Assembly (NCBI GenBank): GCA_003993805.1
Contig: RSEF01000001.1
Span: forward strand, 209,166,519-209,230,518
DNA: 64,000 nt
Direction of reading: 5' to 3'
Origin: Himantopus leucocephalus
Taxonomy: Eukaryota; Chordata; Aves; Charadriiformes; Recurvirostridae
Shown: positions 50,301-62,300 of the stretch, one piece after another
Position numbering within the stretch: position 1 is the first letter of the stretch
How the letters are laid out: each line of letters opens with the position of its first letter
Program-made: the position numbers and the translations under genes
Notes under the pieces: model-generated
The model's input: only the letters and a program-made list of their open reading frames with translations
Told to the model about the DNA's origin: nothing
Database searches by the model: none

Positions 50301-53300
50301 CTAAACGAAGAAGCTTCTCTGTCTTATAAGAAGTCTTGCCTACAGGCTTATCCGGGACATAGGCTCAACTTCGGTGCTCTGAGGGTGTTCTTTGAAGCAG
50401 CATTCTTCTTTGACTGAACAGGAAGACTGGTGTCCTAACTTGTGTACTGAAATTGGATTCCTAAAGTTGGGTTTGCAAACTTGTGGTTGTTCTTACACAT
50501 CATGTCCATATATAGGACCATTCAGCCATAATCTTGTGTTCAAGCTAATCTACTTGCAGTACTGGGTAACAAACCATGCAAGCAGGGCAGAATGAAGCAG
50601 CCGTTCCATCAGCAGGGTATCAGACATACATTTCATGCCAGAGATTACCTTTTTATCCCATCTGTCCAGTCCTGTCTCAACTAAAGGCATTGATGGTAAA
50701 AACCTTAACTAAAAAAACCAAACCAAAATAAGCCACCTTTCCTTCAGTCTCCTATTTCTGCCAATTTAAGAGATGCAGTTGTCAAAAAAAAAGAATTACA
50801 AAGCAGGCACACCAACAAGGACTGACAAAACTGTTATTTACTAAATATGTTAAGCCTAGTGCTTTTTTAATTTAAATGTTAGCTTTGATCAGTATCAGTC
50901 ATGTTCCAAGGATTCATTTCTTTGATACAGTGATAAACCATAGCTACCAACTCTTCTTATAAAGTAGCAATCTCCTTACAAGTCAGTGGTCTAGATGAGG
51001 CATAGCAGGATAGAGAGTACTCTAAATTCTAAGAAACACTTATATCTTTTTAGCTGTATGAACTGTTCAGGTAACAAACAATGGGATCATGTCAGAAGCA
51101 GTTTGAAAACTGAAAGAACATACCACAAAAATTAAAAAAATAAACAAAAAAGATTAATTAATATCATTAGCTTGCAGATGCAGCTCTTGTTTTCTACATG
51201 TCACAGTAAACACTGATGTCCTTAAACAACCTTGGAAATTACCTTCAGCTGATGGAATTGATCTAAGGGAAGATGCTGAAGACCTTTTCAGCCCAGACAG
51301 ACTGTAAGAACTCTTTTTGGTCAGGTCTGTTGGTGGAGAGGCATTCTCTGGTCCAGTGACAGAAGCTACACTTTGGCAGTCTGACTCGACATCTGTTTTG
51401 GTTGCATCCTCCTTTGATGAGGATTCTGGACTTGTAGTCCAGAGACCTGAGCTCTTCTGGCCATTAGAAGAAGGGGGAGAGGCAATCCATGGAATCCCTA
51501 CTGATTTCTCCCTGGGCTGAGAGGGTGCGCATTTGGTGGTGCTGTTCTGCTCAGAGGAGTGAGAAGAGAGAGACTCAATGCTGCCCATGGGAGTGCTGTC
51601 TGGGCTACTGCTGTACGAGTCACCTAGGGAGGAATGAGGGGAGGGGAGAGAGAGAGAAAAAAATTTTACATTTTCTAATCATGCGCATTTCTCTCATGCC
51701 ACCTTTAGCCCCTTGCACCTTACTTGTCATCAAATTCATTAATATGTGGTTTCAGAGGTTTCTTAAGACAAAATATCTCTTTAGTTACTCTAAGTTTCAC
51801 ACNTTTCTAATCATGCGCATTTCTCTCATGCCACCTTTAGCCCCTTGTACCTTACTTGTCATCAAATTAATTAATATGTGGTTTCAGAGGTTTAAGACAA
51901 AATATCTCTTTAGTTACTCTAAGTTTCACAGACATTCACTCTTTAACCTGGAAGAGCTGCCTTTTGTGGCTATTTCTTTAGAGCTGATGAACATAATGGG
52001 CTTCAGGCTAAACTATTTCACACAGAAGTCTGCCTTTTGAAAGAACAGCCTGCAATACAAATAACCCTCAGAAATTTCAACAGATGTTGCAATATCTTTG
52101 TGGTGAGTATCCTGCTGGATTTCCATTCTGAGGGAAATGTTGAGGTTCTCGTCACACTTATGTTCTTAAGTGCATGACTTTATTGCCAGCAGGCACAAGA
52201 ATTTTTTACTTTGGTTAGCAAGCTGCTGAGGATCTCTGTCTGCAGTATCTTTAAGACTAGTCCATAAGTCTACATATAGATATCCTATTTTCTGAGTCAT
52301 CATACCTTTCATGAAATATCTATTCTGCAGAAGAACTCATTCCTTTATTTACAACCCGAATGTTGAACATTTGATGAATTTCTTTAATTAGATTTATATT
52401 AGAGGAATTTACCTACCTACACAAAAATCTTTTTACTGATTTTGTTTCCAATAATCTTTTGCAACAAAAAGCAGGAATATCCTAACGAAATTTGCTGATG
52501 ATATACAGGTGGGAACACTCATCAGAACTGAGCAAGGACTGGCCTATAATACAGCGAGGACTGAATTATTTTGAGGACTGGATTCAGTCTAGTGAGTTTC
52601 TAGTTGTATTTTTTCCCAAAAGCTAGGAGATATAATTCACAAATTTTACAAGAAGCAGAGAATGTATATTCTTTAACCATACAGTAGTAATAAGATAGCA
52701 ACATGATACAGCTGCTTTTGCCTCCAAATGTTTCAATATCCTTGGCAACAAGTGACCATAACCACACACAATACTATAGATGAGGTCGCAAATACCGGTG
52801 CCTTGCACAGGGAGTAGATCTGACAACGGTAGCGTGATAGATTCTGTCCACTTCTGGCCAGAATTCTGGTATTCCACATTAGATTGTCCCTCATCTTGCC
52901 CCTTTACAGACCATTAGTCCCTTGAAAATTGCAAGATTGACCGAAGCCTAAACTTCTCAGATGTATTTTCTATAATTTTCTATTACTTCCTACGGTTTGA
53001 AACCTCCACCTCATTTTCTCATGCCATACAGAATTCCTTAATTTCTTGCAATACAGTTAAATGTCTGTGCTTCATTTAAATGATGACTTAAAACCATCTA
53101 GTACTTTCAGAAATTGCTACTGCCAGACGCCAAGGCTCTCTCTTGCCTGTCTCCGGCCACACCTAGAGATACTTGGCAAGGAGAATAACTCTGCTTCTGC
53201 CTCAGCCTTCCAGGTACAAGCAAGATCTTAACTGGAACTTATGTAAGCAAGTGCTGAGCTTGAGATAATAAGCAAAGCACAAGTGGAGAGGTCTTGGGTC

Positions 53301-56300
53301 CGACAGTTCCAAACAAGCTGCCAGCACAAGACATGTCTGAATGAAGAAGCATGAGCTTGCATATGTTCTGCAAAATACTTGTGCAGAAATNAACAGTTGA
53401 AACTTGCCCAGTTTGTCCTCTGGTGAATGGAACTGATGGTTCCTCTGTAATTTCTTGCTCAAGATCCCGTGCCATTCACACTGGCAATGGATGTGTAGGC
53501 AGCTATTACTCTCATTTAGTATTTAAACTCTCAGTGGCTGGAATCATGTAACATAAACCTATGGAAAATGCAGCACCTGTGCACAAGTATACTGAGGATA
53601 CATTTCCTAACATTACAGACTTCAGAATTACTACAGATCCTCAAGAACAGATGTACATTAACTGTGGATTAATTTACTGTACCAGTTTCATGTAAAACTC
53701 CTTGAGGAACCAAGGGAGAGAGAAGTTCTTTTTGAAGTCTGTTGTAGTCTGGAACTGTTAACAACTTAATCTTTGCTAAAGTTTCGATACTTCTTACTGG
53801 TACAGCCAGTAAGTAAGAAAGCGACGGCCCACTCGATGAAAATGAATGAAGTGAAACTTTATAATAGTCACATCTATACGAAAACAAATAAGCATTCTAA
53901 GCAGCAATTAATTATAAACATCACTCCCTGCTGTTAAACAGTAAGCCATACGATAAACATACTGTTTCTCACAAAAGTATTCGAGTTTGTTTCTATTCCA
54001 GAAAAACTAACAAAGTTTCAGTGGTTTTGGCAACCTAGGCAGTGGCTGACTTTGAACCAGTGACCACCATTTCATGCATGTGAAAAAAGCCAAGTAATGG
54101 TTTTGATCTCCTTACCTTGAGTGAATTACTTTTATTATAGGAGGAGAGGAAATCTTCCATTTACAGTTTCCCAACCTTAACAATTATCTTAAAAGCAAAT
54201 GAGATGAACTTCATATAATGAACTTCCGAGTTTCAAAGTAGACTGCATTTAGATTAGAATACAAAAGTCTACTCTAAATGATTTTTGAACAATGTATACA
54301 ATACAAAAGTTGCCTAAAACGAAACAACCCTCCTCATCTGAGAGAAGCAAGGAATGCAGTCAGTCAACAGTGCAGTTGTGACTCACAGAAGTTAAAAAGC
54401 TGACCAAATCCCATCTATTACCCTTGTAATTATTGGAATACAATACTTATTGGATATTATTCAGGAAAGTTAAAAGACAAGACATAAGAAAGAAGATAAT
54501 GAGTCAACACGGACAAACTTACTGTCAGGATCTGCTAGACATGGTGTATATCTTCCTTTGGGTTTACGCGAACCTGTGGAGAGACAAATTGCTCTTGTTC
54601 TTCTTGAACCTGATCGGGACTGAGGTTGGGGAAGAGGAATATTGGGGTCTGGTGCAGTGTGAAATATCTGCATGATTGAAAAAAAAAAAAAAGAAGGGAA
54701 AATAAATGACATAAACAATACAGGTACTCTTACACTTCCATTATTAATCCATTTGTTTTCCTCACCACTGCACCTGAAATTAATGCTGTAATAGTCTCAC
54801 ACATTACAAAAGAGTAAATTCCAGAATATAAGCTTTGTTCTGATCTTATTTTACAATCCAAGCACCACAACACTGAGCTGTACTTAAAATTTATACTAAT
54901 ATAAAATATAAATATATTTATATAAAATATAAATATACTAATATAAAAATAGTTTTATTTTCTAAACACGGGTTAAGGAGTGCTTAACAGTCTAAATTGT
55001 GAAACATACAAACATGCTTACAACTAACTCCTGCCCAAGAAGTAATACGTTTTTTTTTAAATATTATGAAAGGATTGAATTTTTTCTGTGTTCCCATGAA
55101 ACCTTTTTTATGTCACAGAAATTTGGTATAGTCATAACTTATTAAAATCCAGTTTGTATTTCAGAAAATCGCTTTATTTTGCCAAATATGTCAAGTTTGA
55201 TGAGGAACATACTTATGTTCAGAGCATCTCCTGATTTTTGTCTTTTGCATACCACTGCTACCACTGGTCAGTTTTGCACTTCATTACTGAAGAAAAGCCT
55301 AAAATTTTGAGGGTATCTGACTACTGCGATCTGACACAAGTACGCATAAGCTTTTGAAGAACTCTTTGCCGATAAGCATGGCAAGCTTGCCAGCAAGGAC
55401 AATACAGAAAGTCCAGTAATTTGTGAGACTTTCATTCGCATCACCTGTTCTGCAATATCCAAGACACGTGCAGTAGAGGTCTTGAAAGATCCTAAAAACC
55501 CTCTTGGGTACTTCTAGTAAAAATGATAATTGCCTTGGAGGATGACTAAAGCAAAAAATATAACCAAAAGATTGGCATGTTTTTCTTCCAGGTGTCCTTT
55601 TTCCCTTATTCCTCCCAGTGTAGACTGTAAACTCTACTGAGTATCTCTTATGGCATCCTGTGGAAGGAAGTGGAATTAGTTCTGCAGAATGGAGGAGAGG
55701 TTTTACAGACAAAGGTTGCCTATTCAGTTAAGCTACTGAAGGAATCAGAAGTATCCAGTCTCCACAGTGTAGAGAGGGCTAAGTGTCGTAGGTTAAATAC
55801 CATGCAACGCCAAAATACATCTCTGCAAGGATTTCCGAATAACCCATCAACAGGGCACTGCCAGAAGAGGATGAAGTGAATAATAAAAAGATACCTCCAT
55901 GCCACTCACAGAAGTGGAAGAAAGCAAATGTAATTCTATGGTAGAAAATACTTTAATGGACATCTTGAGACGCTCCTGAAGTACATTCATTCTGCATTAA
56001 GCATTAGTGAGTAGCACATCAATATAAAAATATTTCTGCAGACAGAGAAATAGAGCAAGGGTGATTTTGGTTGTGCAGCCATGGTCTTTGTATTGAATGA
56101 GCTTGTAATTTTCTTGTGGGGAAATTCAGTGTTGGAAACATAAAATATATATGTTTTGGAGTTAGAGGCAAGGATGCTATCAGTATCATACTAAGTTTGA
56201 GGAGTCCCTGTGGAATATAACTAATGATACCAAGCAGTACTGTCAGTACTTACTGACCAACCAGTGCAGGGGATCCTGTTATTGACCAGGAACTACCCCT

Positions 56301-59300
56301 TAGCTGAGTAACGTGAAATGGAAGAAACCCAAAGTTTTTTCACTTGTTTTGTTAGTCATCAGAGAAGGTCACATCTATCTACAAAAGATCCCCAAAATAA
56401 AATTTCTTTTGATGACCAAGTAAAGGAGGTCTTGACTGTTCTGCCAAGTTCTGAAATCAAATAGTTTAAAATAAACTAAAATCTGAGAAGGCTTTTCAGT
56501 GAAGCTGATACCTGCAATGGTAGTGACTGAAAGTAAGTGTTCAAGATTTCATGAATCTTCCTTCTCAAGCCCTGAAACAGTTCTTATTCAATGTTCCAGG
56601 AAAGAGTTTGAGGTGGACCTTTGCTGTCACTGGTCTCTTTGGGGAAAACAAAATAAACTGGGCAGTCACAGACACACCTTTCTTCAAAGCAAAAGAAGTA
56701 CCTAGAGAAGTTTGTATGTTCCAGAATATTCAAGAACTTTTAAATCAAAAAGACATGATGGGCTTAAACCTGTGACTATGAACAAAACTTCATCTAAGAT
56801 ACATTGGTTTTTTCTTTTGGCTTTTTTACTTTTGATGTAGCACCTACACACATGAAAAAGGACACAGCGCACAGAAACTGGGGATTGTGCTGGGGATCCA
56901 CATTGATGCTGCTCATGAAAAGAGGTGGAAGGATGGTTGGGGTGTCATGACGTTAGGTGGAACTAGATCTCCACTGTGCAGCTGGCGTATCCCCAAAGGA
57001 TCATGATCAGAAAGACTCTGACCTGATGCACTCAGGAGAATCCATGCATTCACCCAGAGCGAACCTTCACGTACTGCTAGTATGAGAGAGATGGAGGAGC
57101 TGGGAGCAAAGTTATGACCTTCTCATTCTTTTCTGGATATGAGAAGGACACAGCAATCTTCAGAAAGCAACTGAAGATTCAGAGCAACTCCTTCAAAGCA
57201 TATGAGATTATTTCTTGGATCTGTACCTTGCACAGCCACAGAAGACTTGCTAGGAATACAGATCCATAGCATGCGGTGGAAAGAAGGTATTCTTTCTATC
57301 AATGACTTTCTACAAATGCTACTTTTCTTATTCTTAAGAACTTATGGATGGTAATAAAAATGAGATCTTAGTTCCACTTTATCACAAAACAGTCAGATAA
57401 TGTCTTTCTACCTTTTCATAATGCTCTATCAGAATTTCAACGACGATATTCTGAAACTTAATGTTCATCATAGCAGCCACGGTTTCTTCTTGGGCTCTCA
57501 TCAGAGTTGGTCCAAAGATAACACCAAGGTTGGATACAGTCATTAGATTTTGCTGACTGTGTAATGATACCCTTTAAATGAACACAAACAATATGCAATT
57601 AAATAGTTGTGCTAAACTACAATTCCAACAGGCAAAACCCTGTTAAGACTATCTCTTTAACAAGATCACAAGTTCATGCCTCCCCTTTAAAAACATTTTT
57701 TAAACTTTCCCTTTTACTAGAGTCAAAATGCAGTGTAGTACAACTACTGTATTTCCATTAAGGCTCCCATCCTGCAATAACTTAATGGATAATGAGCATC
57801 TCTTCCTAAAGTAAGTATTTAAGTTCCTGACATAATTGACAGGGAAAAGCAACTATCTTTGAAGATCTCCACAGAGAGTTCCAGACCATCTACAGTTCAG
57901 GAGTCTTAGGGTAGGTACCTATCTCTCTCCAGTGATTATACAGGAACTTAAATACTTGATGTTGGATTGACTGAAAATGCTCTGATATAATGGAGGCCAA
58001 CCATATACCTTAGCTTTCATGTAAAGGAAAGAAACTTAGTTACTGAAAACACAGGATCAATGGGGTCAGTGAAATCATTGTTTCTGTGGTATAGGTAACA
58101 CTAGGTGATCATAATGGCATCTTCTGGCTTTAAAATGTATTAACCTATTACTTCTGTATATTCTGTTATTGCTTCCTGTACCTTTTCTGTCATTTTTCTT
58201 CATAATGTAAAATTTAGAAACTTAGTTTTTCCAATAATTTATCAGATAGTAAAATTAAAACCATAAATCAGTAATCCTCAATGCCCCTTTTCTCTCCTCA
58301 CAAATAAGATTTGCCAAATAAAAAACGTATCATCATAAATCCTTCGAAATAACTGCCAGTGATTCCCCAGTCACAGCCGCCCTGTTGCCTCATGTCTGAG
58401 AAATATCACGCCAAGTAAAGATTTGGTAATTGCCTTAATGTTTAATTTTACTGAATCTGCTACCAAATAGAATCAGTTATCGAGGCACTTGTTCACAGTT
58501 TCCTCTTCCTTTTCAGTGCTACCTGCTACCATTGTCAGGCTGAGCATTTTTAGCCATCTTCTACATAATAAAAATAACCCTTGTACCCCTTAAAATTAAG
58601 AAACATTAACATCTATGTAATACTGAAAGACTACCAGGTAGGAGCAAACTCTATCTTCTGGTTTTCTCTGACAGCCTTCATTAATCAAGTTTATTGAGAC
58701 ATCTGCTACATTTTCCTTCCAATAATATTCTCAGGTAGCTTCATTTGTTCTTAAAATGTTATACAAACAATAGCAAAATGATCTGATGTCAGAATTTGGT
58801 AGCAAATAACACAAATACTATCCCCTTATGAAGGTTAAAAAAGGCAGTGACAAAAAGACTGTGAGATTTTCCCCAAGGCTACTGGGGGATTTTGTTAGGA
58901 TCAGGATCAAGCCCATGCCTGGACTCAGGCATTACCCTTTCTCTCAGTCTCACTGTTGAGTGGGCACTAATGATACACAGAATAAGTAGAATAGTAGAGT
59001 TATCTTGGTACAGAGATGAGACAGACTGTACAATTACTTCTATAACGAAGTAATATTCCCCTCGTATTTGGAACAGGAATGTTTCAGCACCCCATTTACA
59101 TCGAGAAGCAGGAGAAATATGGGAAAGGGGTTTGTATTGGAGATAATATGATTATAAAGTGCAGGAAAATAAATACCTATCTTCTTACATGTTTTCTATG
59201 TTGCTTCATTGAGTTACGCCAAAAAAGCTTTCCAAAATTTTACTTCAGACAGACACAGTGGCAGAGATCGCTATTGGGAAGCTGTATCATGAAAATTACT

Positions 59301-62300
59301 ACCTCGTTAAAGCACATTTTCAGCCAATTATCTTAATCTAATTTTCTCTGTAACAGATCTTATGTTTGGTTTAGGTGACTAAGGGGTGTTTGGGAAGTCC
59401 ACTAGTATTTTAATGAAAATGGAATTTTGAATTACTCAGCTCTAGGTTTTTTAGAAAAACCTAAAAAAAAACCCAAACCCCTTTGCAATGTTACTCTGCT
59501 TTGTGCTGCACAGTAACTGTTAAGGACTCTTATGCAAACATTATAGTCTTATAGCATAGACAGAAAGTAGTGTTTGTCCTGTGTTTGGGTTTCCTTGGTT
59601 ACAAATTTGGTAGCTTGGTTAATAAAAAGAACAGTGAATTTAATATCATTGTAACCAGAAAGGACTTTCTATAAAGCATTTCAAAGGCTCAATTTCTTGC
59701 AAAAGAGGAAAAACCCAGGCCTGTAAATGGATCATTTTGATAACCAATTTCCCCTGAACTAGTCCTACTGTTGCTGGGCTACTGAATACAGGCCAAGGCA
59801 ATCATGCATTTCAGGTAGCTGTAAGGCATTCATTAAGGTGCAGTTGCTTTCTCCTCAAAATCTCTTTCTTTGATATATCACCAGTAAATTTTGGAGACCG
59901 CCAGACTGCAGACTCCTGACTATCTACCTTAGAAAGTATGCTGTTATTAAATCATACCAAAGAACAGTTTATTCTTAAAAGTAGACAGGTAATTTGGCTA
60001 GGAAGGTTTAAAAACAAAAAACTGAGTTACCTATCGGAAAATAACACCAAACTTCCCATGTTTGCCTAGCTGGTGACTGAGTATATACTCATACCGTATC
60101 ACCTCTCTGCCGGGTGCTTTTCAGGATTTGCTGGTTTTGTTTGGTTTTAGTATGATCTACGTCCCACAACATCTAGATCATATTTAATTTTGCACAGTGA
60201 CACAAAAGTCAAGGTAGGCAGAGATATAAAGACCTTAAGACCTACACCAAGAAAAAATAATATTATGCTTGTTTTATAAGCCATAGTTAAAAGTATAGAT
60301 AGTATTTTCACCTAGACACAAAAGCATACATAAAGGAACCGAATAGCTAAAAGAAATACAGGGAAAGGATGCACATTTTGAAATTGGATTTTAAACAAAA
60401 GAATGAAGAAACAGGAGGTTGATTTTTTTTTCATATTTTCCCATTTACATAAAATTAGGCACTTTATCTGCCGTTTGTTCCTTGAACAATCTCCACACAG
60501 TGGTAGGAAAAAAATGAGGAAGGAAGATAACTAATAAACTCAAGAGACTAATTTTGAATTCAGTCTCATCAGAATTACTAGCATAAACAACAGCTGGCAA
60601 ATCATATGAGACATTACAAGGGGTGAATTGAACGTTGGAAAGAAAAGAACTGAAAGTTTTCAGTATAAAACCTTAAAGTCAAATTTATCAGGAATGAGAA
60701 TTGCATCAAAGATGTGATAGGCAAGAGTTAAGGAGAACAATTAAAGAAGGGAATACTGCAGGCATGCTTTTCTTTGGAAATGCATCTGAGGACATATTGA
60801 GAATAAAGAAGCCAGGAAAAGAGGTCAAGAAAGAAATGCTTGCCTGTAACTAACTCTGCCTAGAAATAAGTCAGTTCCCATATATATATATATATTTCTA
60901 ATTTTGGGGCTTCCAGTCAAGCAACTTTTACAAAATCATTAATCCCTTATTTAATGTTTTAACTTTTTAGAGGTTTAGAAAGCAGTAGATATTATATTTT
61001 TTCGCTAATCAAACAACTCTCTCAGTAAGGAAACTTACAAACTTGCTTTCACCTGGTTCTCTGGGTTACCCCATGGTCTAATGAGATGCAAGGTCTGTCT
61101 AATTGGTTTTTGCAATGGAAGCATTCACAGCAGCTCCCTATCACGGTAGCTCTCCAGGGGCTAATGACGTAAAGGGCTAAAAATAATTTATTAGGGCTAA
61201 ATAATTTCCTATCAAAGAAATTTTCAAAGTCCTCATGTCTATAAGAGGAAGTAAAACTGCATTAGGCTCCACTGTAGACAGCTTACTGCAGAGGCTGCGG
61301 CTCAAGCTGTGATCAAAAAAAGCAAAATAGCTGGGATGTAATGAACGGAATGTAAACAATATGAACTCCTCCCTTATGTTTTCTACATGTCTCGATCATG
61401 TGGGCCTTATCTGAACAACTGCTGTTTCAGCATTCACATTCCCAGATCATTGACAAATGTACTAAAAAGTATACAGCATCCTAAATCAGAAAGAATAATA
61501 CGTATTAAAGAGTATTCAGCAAATACCAGTGAAAACCGACCAAAGATTTAGTAAAACTTACATGAATAACGTTTGATACAGGAACGGGATAAATTATAAT
61601 GCAATAATGGAATGTAATCATAGCTAGAGACATAGAGAGACATAAGAGAATAAAAATGTCTTTTTTGTCTAACAGCACGTGCTAAGTGTAGTTCAGTGAC
61701 AGAAGGTCATCAGTTCAAGGAAATGCAAAATCTTTTCCATCTGACATTTAATTAATACTCAGGGAAGCTGATGAAACAAGGAAGATTCAAAAGTGGGTTT
61801 GGACTTTTATTTAGATACTAAAAATGTAAGTAATAATACTTCAAATTAATGTTTTCAAATGATACTATACTTCACAGCTGTTAGAGAGAAAACTAAGATC
61901 AAACATGAAGGCCAAGTATTATCACATTAGTCTGCTCTCCATTTCTGAAACAATGTGGGATCTTAAGTCAGATTCAAAACAGCGTTTTCTATCCATCTTA
62001 GCATAGTTTCAGATGTTTCTTAGATTTAATTAATGCCAATTCCTGTAGTAAGTAGGAACGTGAATGAAAACGTTGAGTGGGTTTATTTTAAAAACATAGT
62101 TGGTCATCTTGGTGACTCTTTATGGTGTTATTTTTATTTTGTTTCTATGGTGAGTATTCTTCAGCTACATTGAGAACAGCATTTCAGAAATTAAATGTAA
62201 TTTCAAGTGGCATTGTTTCAACACAGGAAGTGTCTTAAGCAACACTTACAAATTTAAGGCAGAAATAATCACATCTTACAATAATACCAAAGAGAAAAAT

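Noticed and set aside
52478..52560. Segment reading like KFADDI of retroelement polymerases
   Set aside because: The resemblance is limited to a few residues, with in-frame stops around it. It is too weak to call an element.
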